From Acidobacteriota bacterium (GTDB taxonomy: Bacteria; Acidobacteriota; Vicinamibacteria; Vicinamibacterales; UBA8438), in assembly GCA_002726085.1 (NCBI GenBank), contig PBRZ01000152.1:1-43042 (forward strand): a stretch of 43,042 nt of DNA, written 5' to 3'. Positions 14,958-22,984 of the stretch are shown here, in pieces. The translations under genes were made by a program, and so were the position numbers. Every line of letters starts with the position of its first letter. Within the stretch, counting starts at the first letter, position 1. The notes beneath the pieces were generated by a model. That model was not told the DNA's origin and searched no databases. It saw only the letters and a program-made list of their open reading frames with translations.

Positions 14958-16433
14958 TCACTCTGCTCCCTGTGTGCCGCCGTGTGTCGCGGGTGTCGCC
15001 TTCCAGAAATAGCGTCGAAAGCCGCGGGTGGTGTCGTAATCCTTGATCCTAAACATCATGCGCATCGGCTGACCAACGTGCAACTTCGTGCCGGGGTCGA
15101 TGTCGGCGAGGTCCATCATCGCTCGACCACCGTCGTCGAACTGCACCATACCGTAGTAGGCAGGGGGATCGGGGCAATAGGTGAGCCGATCGGCGGTATA
15201 GGAGTTGAGCGTGGCCGTCATCTCCGAGAACGGATGATCGTCCTGGCCATCGACGGCATCGCAGTCTGGCTTGGCGCAGACATTGCTCTTCGGGTATTGC
15301 AGGGTGCCGCAGGCTCGACATCGCCCACCGACGAAGCCGAGCAGCATATCCCTGTTGCGATAGAGCGTGGTCAGACCGGTCTGCTTGTCGACTTCGGCAC
15401 GTAGGCCACGTTCGATGGTCACGAGATCGTTGATGGCGAGGTAGCGCTGGTAGTTGTGCTCCGCGCGCCCGCGGGCAAGATGTCCACCGATTCCGGCAGA
15501 CGGGCTCGCCGCAGGCCGGTGCCGGCAGACTTCCACCACGACCGCGTCGCACCCCTGGCCGAACCCGGTCACGAGGAGCTTGTCGCCCGGGCGAGCCTCT
15601 TCGAGCGCATGGACGAGCATGAGTAGGGGGTGAGCCGCACCGGCCTCGCCGCAGGTTCCCTGCAGGTTGTCGCGGACGCTTGCATCAGGAATCCCGAGCT
15701 TGCTGGCGAGCGTGGCGGCGACCCGCCGGGCAGGCGACGGGAAACAGAAATGGTCGATCGCACCCGGGTCGACAGCGGCTGCTTCCAGTGCCCGAACTAC
15801 CGCCGCGGGCACGATCTTCAGGTACCCTTCGTCACGAATCCAACGTTCTTCCCACACGTAATCGAAGGCCTGGTCCTGTCCCCGGTAATGGTCGACGAAG
15901 TCGGCGGTTTCGGAGGCATAACCCAGCAGCCGTGCAATGCCATCCCCCTGACCAATGAGCAGCGCCGCAGCGCCATCGCCGGTCGTCAGCTCCAGCGAAC
16001 TCGCGGTCTTGGTGCGACGCTTTTCGGCGGCCACCACGAGAATCGGCCCGCCGTCGCCGGCCACCGTCTGAAGCGCAGTCAGCAGGGCCGACGTGCCGGC
16101 CCGTTGCGACCCGGCGATATCGAGGGTGTGCAGGCAGTGCCCCAGATGCAGCGCCTCGGCAACGATACCGGCGTTTTGCCGGTCCAGGAAGGGGAGGCTG
16201 GTCGATGCCAGGTAGACACCCCCGATGCCGTCCCGCTCGGAACTGCCGAGCGCGTCGCGGGCCGCTTCGACGGCCATCGTGACGGCATCCTCGTCCCAAT
16301 TGGCGATGGACCGCTCGCCTTTGCCGAGCCCTTTGAGACCGGGGTTGAACCAGGCGTTGGCTTCGGCGATGACCCGGCGTTGCAGGCGCAGGCGCGGCAC
16401 GTAGCCGCCAAACGCGTGTATTCCAACAGACAT
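14958..16433 (-). CDS. HMG-CoA-synthase-like condensing-fold protein with C-terminal Zn-ribbon/OB-fold
   Basis: 491 residues. Residues 1-330 are a thiolase-superfamily HMG-CoA-synthase-like domain (IHAFGGYVPRLRL, GVYLASTS, ELTTGDGAAALLIG, FCFPSPARRVA, DNLQGTCGEAGAAHPLLML). Residues 385-480 form a zinc ribbon (CRACG, then CAKPDC) and an OB-fold like those that bind acyl-CoA. At the position of the HMGS nucleophilic Cys (archaeal ACKAGT) this protein has SQRAGT, with Q110, so normal acyl-enzyme formation is unlikely. ATG 16433 opens the conserved MSVGIHAFGGYVP; upstream in-frame sequence belongs to another gene's shadow. Translationally coupled to the thiolase, with which it may form a complex. 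Confidence 0.83.
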   Translation of the reverse strand: MSVGIHAFGGYVPRLRLQRRVIAEANAWFNPGLKGLGKGERSIANWDEDAVTMAVEAARDALGSSERDGIGGVYLASTSLPFLDRQNAGIVAEALHLGHCLHTLDIAGSQRAGTSALLTALQTVAGDGGPILVVAAEKRRTKTASSLELTTGDGAAALLIGQGDGIARLLGYASETADFVDHYRGQDQAFDYVWEERWIRDEGYLKIVPAAVVRALEAAAVDPGAIDHFCFPSPARRVAATLASKLGIPDASVRDNLQGTCGEAGAAHPLLMLVHALEEARPGDKLLVTGFGQGCDAVVVEVCRHRPAASPSAGIGGHLARGRAEHNYQRYLAINDLVTIERGLRAEVDKQTGLTTLYRNRDMLLGFVGGRCRACGTLQYPKSNVCAKPDCDAVDGQDDHPFSEMTATLNSYTADRLTYCPDPPAYYGMVQFDDGGRAMMDLADIDPGTKLHVGQPMRMMFRIKDYDTTRGFRRYFWKATPATHGGTQGAE

Positions 16434-16485
16434 CGGCCACCAACCTTCTCTCAGCTCTCCTGAACCTGAATGCCGCAGTTCGGTA

Positions 16486-17349
16486 TCAGTCCGCGAGTTC
16501 GACCCGGCCGTTGTTGAGCACCGTGACATTCCGCTCGAGGGCCAGGGAACGAAAGGACACGACCTCGCCGTCGCGCCACATCTCGGTGCGAATCGTCTCA
16601 CCCGGATAGACAGGAGCAGAAAAGCGCAGCTGCAGCGACCCAAACCGCGCCGGGTCGTAGTCGCAGCAGGTCCTGAGCACGGCGTGCCCGGCGATGCCGA
16701 GCGTACACAGCCCGTGTAGGATGGGCGCGTTGAAACCGGCGGCGCGGGCCACCGCCGGATCGGCGTGCAACGGATTCGGATCGCCCGACAGCCGGTAGAC
16801 CAAGGCCGCCTGCGGCACGGTCGGCAGATCGCACACTGCGTCTGGCTCCCGTTCGGGCAGTGTGTGTGGCCGCGGCTGCGCCGTCGCCGGCCCACCGAAG
16901 CCGCCGTTACCGCGGGCCACCGTCGTCGACGACAGCGTGGCCAGGGGCTTACCGCTGTGTTTGTCGCGAATCTCTCGCCGCGAGTAAATCAGAGCGCCGC
17001 GGCCTTCACCCTTGTCGATGACCTCGGTCACCCGGGTTTGGGCAAGCACCGTGGTTGCCGCGGGCAGTGGCCTATGCAGCTCGATACCCTGTTCGCCGTG
17101 CAGCACCTGCTTCCAGTCCACGCCGGTCGCCGGATCACGGAACCAGAAGCCCGACGTCCCGAGCACCGCAGCCATTGTCGGCAGCGCGACCAGCTCCGGC
17201 TCCTCGAACACGAACGGAAGCTGTCCCTCGTCCAGCGGATCGGCGCCGACCCCGACACCGAGGGCATACAGCATCGTGTCCTTCTCGGTGTAGGTCTGTT
17301 CCACCGGCGTGAAGGGCCAGTTCATGAGTCTGTCGTAGTCGATCGGCAT
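16486..17349 (-). CDS. MaoC-family double hot-dog enoyl-CoA hydratase
   Basis: 287-residue hydratase adding water to 2-enoyl-CoA. The N-terminal half is a MaoC N-type hot-dog; the C-terminal half has the hydratase-2 signature with the catalytic pair D190 and H195 in YRLSGDPNPLHADPAVARAA, then FNAPILHGLCTLG. The length fits the eukaryotic-type double hot-dog hydratase 2. The start overlaps the SDR stop by one base (TAATG). In the operon it would act between the SDR dehydrogenase and the thiolase in a beta-oxidation-like sequence. Confidence 0.9.
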   Translation of the reverse strand: MPIDYDRLMNWPFTPVEQTYTEKDTMLYALGVGVGADPLDEGQLPFVFEEPELVALPTMAAVLGTSGFWFRDPATGVDWKQVLHGEQGIELHRPLPAATTVLAQTRVTEVIDKGEGRGALIYSRREIRDKHSGKPLATLSSTTVARGNGGFGGPATAQPRPHTLPEREPDAVCDLPTVPQAALVYRLSGDPNPLHADPAVARAAGFNAPILHGLCTLGIAGHAVLRTCCDYDPARFGSLQLRFSAPVYPGETIRTEMWRDGEVVSFRSLALERNVTVLNNGRVELAD

Positions 17350-18269
17350 TACACGGGATCCCAGCTGAAGATGTCCTGACTGCGGTGCAATGGGTAGAAG
17401 TCGGGCCGGAGCGCCGGAAAGGCGTGCTCGATGACGCGGCTTGGGGTCCACCCGCTGCTTTCCTGGACGCTGCGAAGCGGCCGATTCTGGCCCATCAGGA
17501 AGACCTCGTTGCTGCGAACCGCGAAGATCTGTCCGGTGATATCGGCGGCGGCATCAGAGGCCAGCGCGACGACCACCGGAGCAATCTTGTCGGGCGTCAT
17601 CCGCTTCAGCTTCTCCACCCGCGCCCGCTGTACATCGTCGGCGATCGGGATGGAGCCGATCAGGCGACTCCAGGCGAAGGGCGCGATGCAGTTGGAACGA
17701 ACATTGAAGCGCGACATGTCGAGCGCAATGGACTTCGACAGGCCGACGATGCCCAGTTTGGCGGCGGAGTAGTTGGCCTGGCCGAGGTTGCCGATCAGAC
17801 CCGAGGTAGACGTCATGTGGACGAAGGACCCAGCTTCCTGCGTGCGGAAGCGGCCGGCCGCGGCACTGGAAACGTTGAAACTTCCTTTCAGGTGGACATC
17901 GATCACCGCGTCCCAATCGCCTTCCGTCATCTTGTGAAAGATGACGTCGCGCAGGATCCCGGCGTTGTTGACGACGATGTCGATGCGGCCGAAACAGTCG
18001 AGCGCCTGTTCGATCATGCCGCGGGCCGCCGTGCTGTCGGCTACGCTGTCGAAGTTGGCTTCGGCCTCGCCACCTCCGTCTCGGATGGCGGTGACCGTCG
18101 CCATCGCCGGCGCCTGGTCCTGACCGTCACCACCTTCGCTCCCGCCGAGGTCGTTGACGATGACCCGCGCGCCGTGTGCCGCCAACAATTTGGCGACCTC
18201 GGCGCCGACGCCGCGCCCTGCACCGGTAACCAGGGCAACCTTGCCCTCTACCAACTTCGATTCGGACAT
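17349..18269 (-). CDS. Short-chain dehydrogenase/reductase, HSD17B4-like 3-hydroxyacyl-CoA dehydrogenase
   Basis: 306-residue NAD(P)-dependent SDR. The nucleotide loop is TGAGRGVG (15-22), with an acidic N-D at the end of beta-2 favouring NAD; NNAG is at 101-104; the catalytic set is Ser in TSTSG near 155, Y167 and K171 in ANYSAAK. The C-terminal 60 residues extend beyond a minimal SDR and resemble the dehydrogenase module of peroxisomal multifunctional enzyme 2. ATG 18269 has GGAGGAGAG just upstream. First gene of the four-gene acyl-CoA operon, overlapping MaoC by one base. The substrate could be a branched or long acyl chain or a sterol side chain; undecided. Confidence 0.9.
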   Translation of the reverse strand: MSESKLVEGKVALVTGAGRGVGAEVAKLLAAHGARVIVNDLGGSEGGDGQDQAPAMATVTAIRDGGGEAEANFDSVADSTAARGMIEQALDCFGRIDIVVNNAGILRDVIFHKMTEGDWDAVIDVHLKGSFNVSSAAAGRFRTQEAGSFVHMTSTSGLIGNLGQANYSAAKLGIVGLSKSIALDMSRFNVRSNCIAPFAWSRLIGSIPIADDVQRARVEKLKRMTPDKIAPVVVALASDAAADITGQIFAVRSNEVFLMGQNRPLRSVQESSGWTPSRVIEHAFPALRPDFYPLHRSQDIFSWDPV

Positions 18270-18621
18270 GCTCTCCTCCGACGACGCTCCCCCTCGTTCG
18301 CCATTGTCGACAACGTCTCGAGACTTGACTCCTCTCGATAGCTGCCGGCGACATCGCCGCCGCCCCACAGCGCGCCGCGTGTCTGACTCGATGCAATCAG
18401 CCGCGCGGAGCCCCGGTGGCGAGAAGATGAAGAGGTCAACAACAGCGGTAGACGATGGCACTTTCATCGACCACCGTCATGATACGAAGGGCAGGGCGTA
18501 AATGATAGGGACGCAGACGAGAGCACGCAGCTGTTGTGTCGACATCGCGAGGCAAGGCTTTCGCCTTGCCTCGCAGGCCTGAAGGCCTGCGCCACATAAC
18601 CAGCACAAGAAAGCTCTGGGG
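18270..18621. other. Gap between the acyl-CoA operon and the pspA-like gene
   Basis: 352 bases holding the promoter region of the SDR operon and the tandem hairpins at 18547-18590. Open frames across it are low-quality extensions of neighbours. No further gene is supported. Confidence 0.5.
18547..18590 (-). terminator. Tandem GC-rich hairpins behind the nine-gene operon
   Basis: GCGAGGCAAGGC (18547-18558) pairs perfectly with 18563-18574 across a TTTC loop. GCAGGCCT pairs with AGGCCTGC at 18573-18590, sharing its first two bases with the first stem. They lie 32 bases past the pspA-like stop codon. No U-tract follows, so this may be a 3-prime stabiliser or factor-assisted terminator. Confidence 0.6.
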
Positions 18622-19335
18622 TTAGGCGGTCGCGATCCCCATCTTCTTCTTCAGCTCGGCCAACGAATCGGCACCGGCGCTACTCGAGGGCGCAGCCAAG
18701 GCCTTGTCGATGTCCTCGTCAATGTCCCCACCGACGTCGGCAAGCTGGTCATACGCCTCGGCGAGCGACTCCTCTTCCTGGACCTTTTGCTTCATCTTTT
18801 CGAGCATGGCCACCGTGCCGGACGCGTCGGCGCCCGCGAGCTGCTGATTGATCTTGCGCATCGACGATGCGGTGCGTGCCCGGGCCTTCAAGGTGATGGC
18901 CTCGTTTTCGTACGTGCTGATTTGCCGCTTGAGGTCCTCGACCTTGGCCTGGAGCTGGTCGGCCATTCGCTGCTGGGTCTGGTGGTCGGTGTTCGCCGTC
19001 GCGGTCTGCTGCACCTCTTCCTCCTTCTTCTCCAGCGCGGCGGTCGCCAGACGCTCGGCCTCACCCGCCTCCATCTCTCCCGCTTCCATCTTCTTGAGAA
19101 TCAGCATCGCCTTGCGCTCGTAGTCCGCGGCACGCTTCTTGTGGTCGGACGTCTCCTTCTGCATCCGAATGGCGAGCGACTTCACTTGCGCAAGACTGAC
19201 CATCGCGGCCTGGAGGTTCTTCTTGAGATCGCGAATCCCCTGTTCGGTCATCTTGATCGGGTCTTCTAGGCTATCCATCGCGGCGTGGGCGTTCGATTCG
19301 GCAACCTTGAACATCCTGCGAAAAATGCTGGCCAT
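18622..19335 (-). CDS. PspA/IM30 family protein (YjfJ-like)
   Basis: 237-residue, almost wholly helical coiled-coil protein of the phage-shock-protein A/IM30/ESCRT-III family, which assembles on the inner face of stressed membranes. Begins MASIFRRMFKVAESNAHAAM, then EDPIKMTEQGIRDLKKNLQ, the family signature; long charged helices run from residues 30 to 165 and a short C-terminal helix ends LAELKKKMGIA. AGGAGA lies 8 nt before ATG 19335. It is the last gene of the operon, 23 bases after DUF2170, the same pairing as E. coli yjfI-yjfJ. Confidence 0.9.
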   Translation of the reverse strand: MASIFRRMFKVAESNAHAAMDSLEDPIKMTEQGIRDLKKNLQAAMVSLAQVKSLAIRMQKETSDHKKRAADYERKAMLILKKMEAGEMEAGEAERLATAALEKKEEEVQQTATANTDHQTQQRMADQLQAKVEDLKRQISTYENEAITLKARARTASSMRKINQQLAGADASGTVAMLEKMKQKVQEEESLAEAYDQLADVGGDIDEDIDKALAAPSSSAGADSLAELKKKMGIATA

Positions 19336-19358
19336 GACTACGTCTCCTGGGACACGAG

Positions 19359-19754
19359 CTATTTCTTTAGATAGGTGAGCAGCTCAGCGCCGTACTCCGC
19401 CAGCGCCAAGGAGAGGGCCCGGATCGAACCCTCGAGCTCGTTGAGATCGAGATGGGCAAGCTGCAGCGTATCGCGATAAAAAATACGCCCGGCGTCTTCA
19501 TCGAGCACAAAGGCGCCGTGCACCAAGGTGTTGTTCATCTGCAGCAACCGGACGAACAGATTGCGCGGATCGGCCGGCACCTCGGCGATCAGCTGTTCGA
19601 GGACGACGATTGGGGGCTCACAGTCTATGACCAGCTGCTTGATCCCGTTGTCCTCATCATCGACCACCACCAGCTCCTCGGCTTCGTTTTCCGTGACAAT
19701 CGTGAGATCGAGGTCGAGCAGATAGCCCTTTACCCGATCGAGATGCTCAGACAT
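19359..19754 (-). CDS. DUF2170 family protein (YjfI-like)
   Basis: 131-residue acidic cytosolic protein. Opens MSEHLDRVKGYLLDLDLTIV; the central DCEPPIVVLEQLIAEVP and LFVRLLQMNNTLVHGAFVLD, then FRDTLQ-like FYRDTLQLAHLDLNELEGSI, fit DUF2170. The fold resembles small type III secretion chaperone-like proteins; the precise role is unknown. GGAGG lies 9 nt before ATG 19754. It sits directly before the pspA-like gene, as yjfI precedes yjfJ, and probably regulates or accompanies PspA. Confidence 0.85.
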   Translation of the reverse strand: MSEHLDRVKGYLLDLDLTIVTENEAEELVVVDDEDNGIKQLVIDCEPPIVVLEQLIAEVPADPRNLFVRLLQMNNTLVHGAFVLDEDAGRIFYRDTLQLAHLDLNELEGSIRALSLALAEYGAELLTYLKK

Positions 19755-19784
19755 CAATCAACGCCTCCTTCTTCATCTGTGATC

Positions 19785-20201
19785 CTATCGTTGTTTACGA
19801 TCCAGTCGGTCGAGCAGTTCATCGTGGGCCCGGTTGAGACCCTGAGCCAACTGGGTCGCGATCCGCTTCTTGTCGGGATCGGCCGAATGGAGGTCGGGGT
19901 GATATCGCTTGAGGAGCCTCCTCCGGGCCTCCCGTACCGCGTCGATGTCGGCCCCGTAGGACAGTTCGAGGTTGGCATAATACTCTGCCAGCTCCGGATC
20001 CCGTGACGGCGCACCACGCCCACCGACCGCCGCGGCCTCAGGCCGTGACGCGGTGTCTTCTCCGACCGTTCGCCCTTGTTCCCGATCTGTGCTCGGGTCT
20101 CGCCGATGTGAATGTCGAACACCGGCGCCCCACCGGCGCGCACCCAACCGCCCCGACAGCTCGCTCTTCAGCAGCACGCCCACGCGTCCGATGAATGACA
20201 T
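19785..20201 (-). CDS. J-domain (DnaJ-like) protein with PspA-like N-terminus
   Basis: 138 residues. A J-domain fills the C-terminal half (ELAEYYANLELSYGADIDAV through RAHDELLDRL) with the Hsp70-activating HPD at 101-103 in LKRYHPDLHS. The N-terminus MSFIGRVGVLLKSELS resembles the first amphipathic helix of PspA-type proteins. ATG 20201 was chosen on that resemblance; an in-frame GTG at 20225 overlapping the channel stop (GTGA) and an ATG at 20216 are alternatives. The linker (20-68) is basic and disordered. Its position between the channel and DUF2170/PspA suggests it recruits Hsp70 to the PspA assembly. Confidence 0.8.
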   Translation of the reverse strand: MSFIGRVGVLLKSELSGRLGARRWGAGVRHSHRRDPSTDREQGRTVGEDTASRPEAAAVGGRGAPSRDPELAEYYANLELSYGADIDAVREARRRLLKRYHPDLHSADPDKKRIATQLAQGLNRAHDELLDRLDRKQR

Positions 20202-20221
20202 GTTTGTGACGAACATTCCTC

Positions 20222-21262
20222 TCACGACGCGTGGCGCTTACGCGCCGAGACGACTACCAGCCGATCATCCGCATTGACGATGGTATCTCCATCGGGGTTC
20301 GTCACCACGTCGCCCGCTCCATGCGGCAGCACGGCCAAGGCAATCATGCCGTCTTCACGCTTCAGATCGGAAAACACGTCGAAGAAGGGGCGCCCCGCCA
20401 ACCCCACCGGGACCGGGACGGTGATGAGATCGTGGCCCACCTGGGCGCTCAAGAGCTCACGCAACACGGTGGAGATGCCGTGGTCCAGGGTCGCGGTCGA
20501 GATGACACGGCTGCTGAACTCGGCCCCGACGATGATCTCATCGGCGCCGGCGCGCTCGCAGTGGCGGACGTTCTCTTCGCTCACCAGCTCGACGATCGAA
20601 TAGGCGTCAGGGTTGAGGCTTTCGACCGTCAACACCGACAGCACCGCTTTGGCATCCCGTGCCCCCTGCTCCAAGGACCGGTCGCCGACGAGCACAACGG
20701 TGGCCGCCTTTTCGATGCCGGCTCGCTTCAGTTGCTCTTCGGTCAGCTCGCCACGCACGAAATAGAGCTGCTCGTCCACCACCGGCTTCGCATCGATATC
20801 GGCCACGAGCACGATCGGGGCGCCTGCTGCGCGCGAGTCGGCCCGGAGATCCTTGAGGATCTCCCGCGTCCGGTCGTTCCATCCGCACAGGATGATGTGA
20901 CCATCCAGGTCGTACGAACCCATGCCCCGCTCCTTCCTCAACCGCTTCTCGACGAACACACCGGCGATAGTCGCCGTGAACATGCCGAGCACACCAATGC
21001 CAAAAAACATGAGCACGACGCCGATCAGCCGGCCGCCGGGCGAAGTCGGAGAGATGTCTCCGAAGCCGACCGTGGTCAGGGTGACAATGGCCCACCAGAG
21101 TGCGTCGGGAAACGGTCGGTTCTCCTCGAAGTAGGTGAGCCCAGCGGCCCCGACAAGAATCAACAAGACGATGACACCCATCAACCGGAAAAGGTTCTCC
21201 CGGTGCAGAAAGGCCAGAAGCTCCAGAAACGGGTGCGCCACCTTGGTCTTGAACACACTCAT
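20222..21262 (-). CDS. Two-helix potassium channel with RCK/TrkA-N domain
   Basis: 346 residues. TM1 is at 25-45; the pore loop carries the K+ selectivity filter TVGFGD (64-69) in LWWAIVTLTTVGFGDISPTS; TM2 is GVVLMFFGIGVLGMFTATIAGVFV. A cytosolic RCK Rossmann domain starts at GHIILCGWNDRTREILKDL and extends through IVLVADIDAKP; a TrkA-C-like region ends RLVVVSARKR. It would pass K+ under control of a nucleotide or ion bound to RCK. ATG 21262 begins the conserved protein; the ribosome site is weak. Its position in a PspA-centred operon links membrane potential to the envelope-stress module. Confidence 0.9.
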   Translation of the reverse strand: MSVFKTKVAHPFLELLAFLHRENLFRLMGVIVLLILVGAAGLTYFEENRPFPDALWWAIVTLTTVGFGDISPTSPGGRLIGVVLMFFGIGVLGMFTATIAGVFVEKRLRKERGMGSYDLDGHIILCGWNDRTREILKDLRADSRAAGAPIVLVADIDAKPVVDEQLYFVRGELTEEQLKRAGIEKAATVVLVGDRSLEQGARDAKAVLSVLTVESLNPDAYSIVELVSEENVRHCERAGADEIIVGAEFSSRVISTATLDHGISTVLRELLSAQVGHDLITVPVPVGLAGRPFFDVFSDLKREDGMIALAVLPHGAGDVVTNPDGDTIVNADDRLVVVSARKRHAS

Positions 21263-21314
21263 CACGCCGTCTCGGCCTGAACTGAATCAAACACTGGCGC
21301 AGCCCTCCGGCGTC

Positions 21315-21336
21315 CTTCTGCCTCCTGCCTCCTTGG
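21315..21336. repeat. CTCCTG-type intergenic tract
   Basis: CTTCTGCCTCCTGCCTCCTT-type sequence with period 7, in the gap between the SpeE-like stop and the channel start. Similar tracts occur at 25869-25898 and 28315-28345, with short forms at 30903-30914 and 32194-32210. Confidence 0.5.
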
Positions 21337-21341
21337 GTCCG

Positions 21342-22910
21342 CTAATACACATCCCAGTCCCCGTCCCGATAGTAGTAGAAGATCGCGAAATTGATCTCAT
21401 CGCTCACCTCGACCTCGTCGTCGAAGCCTTTACCGAAGTGCAGCATGCTCACCATCGCGTCACGATTGAGAAAGCGCGTCCCCAGCGACTCGAAACTGAG
21501 CGCAGCGAGGCGCTGGCTGAGCCAGTCGTCCCGCGGCACCGTGCCATCGCGACCGCGCATACCCAGCACCCATCCCCACTCCCCCATCGTCGGCACATGG
21601 TTGTGATACGAAGCGGTCATCAGCCCAGCCGCCTCCATCGTCGCACTCACCGAGAGAAACGCGCGGCGCGTGAAGAACGGGCTCGTTGCCTGGGTGACAA
21701 CGACACCGCCTGGTGAGAGCCGCCGGTGCGCCAGGCGATAGAGCTCGAGACCGTAGAGCCGGGCGAGATCGATGGTTCGCGGGTCGGGAAGATCCACCAC
21801 AATGACGTCCCAATACATGTTGTCGGCATCGCGCAGGTAGGCGTACCCATCTTGGTTCTCGACCGACACACGCGGGTCGGCAAAGGCGTCCTGGTTCAGG
21901 TCGACCAACACCTCGTGTGTCCGCCCGAGTGTGGTCATCGCCGCGTCGATGTCGACCAGAGTCACGTCCATGACTTCGGGGTGTCGCAACACTTCGCGCA
22001 GCGCCATGCCGTCTCCGCCGCCCAGGATCAAGATGTGACGCCGCGCCGCACTTGCCAGCATGGCCGGATGCACGAGCGGCTCGTGATACCGCTCTTCGTC
22101 GTAGGAGCTGAACTGCGTATGACCATCGAGATACAGCCAGTGGTGGTCGCGGAACCGGGTCATCACAATCCGCTGGTAGCGCGTCTGCTCCTGATAGATC
22201 ACCTGGTCCCGATACTTACGCTGCTCGCCGAACAGCACGATCGGCTCGGCCAGCACGGCCAAGGCAATCAGGAAGAGCGAAGCCCCGGCAAACGACACAC
22301 TCAGAACGCGACGCCAGGCGAACACCTGGCGATGACGCGCAAACAGTAGACCGGCCACCACCAGATTGATGGCGCCGAGCGCGATCGGCGTGTAGGTGAG
22401 CCCGAGAAACGGCAACGCCACAAAAGCAAACAGCACGCCGCCAAGCAGGGCGCCGTAGTAGTCATATTCGAGCACCGAGCTGATGTTCACACGCAGCTCG
22501 TCGAACACCTGATTGAGCCGGGTCGCGAGCGGAATCTCGATGCCGATCAGGAGGCCGATGGTCACGGAGATGCCGTAGATGATCGGCGCCAGGTTCGTCG
22601 TCCAGCCGGACAAAAAGTAGGCCAGCGTGGCACTCGTCGCACAGACCACCGACAGGAGGAGCTCTACTGTGACGAACGCATCCAGGATCGCCCCGCGAAT
22701 GAACCGACTGAGCCGGCTCCCCACCCCCATCGCAAAGAGCATCAGAGATACGGTGAGGGTCCACTGCAGCACCGCATCCCCGATGAGATAGCTCGCAAGC
22801 GTGGCCATCACATATTCAGCCACGACACCGGCCAGGCCGGTGGCGAAGATGCAGGCTTTGAGCACCAGGCCCTGGGATGGGTCCTGGCGAACGGTGGCAG
22901 GTGTCGTCAT
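21342..22910 (-). CDS. Membrane-embedded spermidine-synthase-like aminopropyltransferase (copy 2)
   Basis: 522 residues, same architecture as the protein at 10419: seven or so transmembrane helices over residues 15-225, then a SpeE-type domain. SSYDEERYHEPLVHP, GGGDG (297-301), VDIDAAM and DLPDP (373-377) are kept, so catalysis is plausible. The C-terminus ends in an acidic, aromatic tail (FYYYRDGDWDVY). It lies between DUF350 and the K+ channel. The two paralogues are clearly diverged, so they may use different amine acceptors. The source of decarboxylated SAM is not in the window. Confidence 0.87.
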   Translation of the reverse strand: MTTPATVRQDPSQGLVLKACIFATGLAGVVAEYVMATLASYLIGDAVLQWTLTVSLMLFAMGVGSRLSRFIRGAILDAFVTVELLLSVVCATSATLAYFLSGWTTNLAPIIYGISVTIGLLIGIEIPLATRLNQVFDELRVNISSVLEYDYYGALLGGVLFAFVALPFLGLTYTPIALGAINLVVAGLLFARHRQVFAWRRVLSVSFAGASLFLIALAVLAEPIVLFGEQRKYRDQVIYQEQTRYQRIVMTRFRDHHWLYLDGHTQFSSYDEERYHEPLVHPAMLASAARRHILILGGGDGMALREVLRHPEVMDVTLVDIDAAMTTLGRTHEVLVDLNQDAFADPRVSVENQDGYAYLRDADNMYWDVIVVDLPDPRTIDLARLYGLELYRLAHRRLSPGGVVVTQATSPFFTRRAFLSVSATMEAAGLMTASYHNHVPTMGEWGWVLGMRGRDGTVPRDDWLSQRLAALSFESLGTRFLNRDAMVSMLHFGKGFDDEVEVSDEINFAIFYYYRDGDWDVY

Positions 22911-22984
22911 GCGTTCGCCGAGCCTGGACTGATGTACCGGCCCCTACGCCGACCATCGTCCGAGCAGTGTCAGGCGCAGCGCCG

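Noticed and set aside
16434-16895. N-terminal extension of the HMGS-like protein
   Set aside because: This stretch lies inside the MaoC gene in another frame; homology starts at MSVGIHAFGGYVP (16433).
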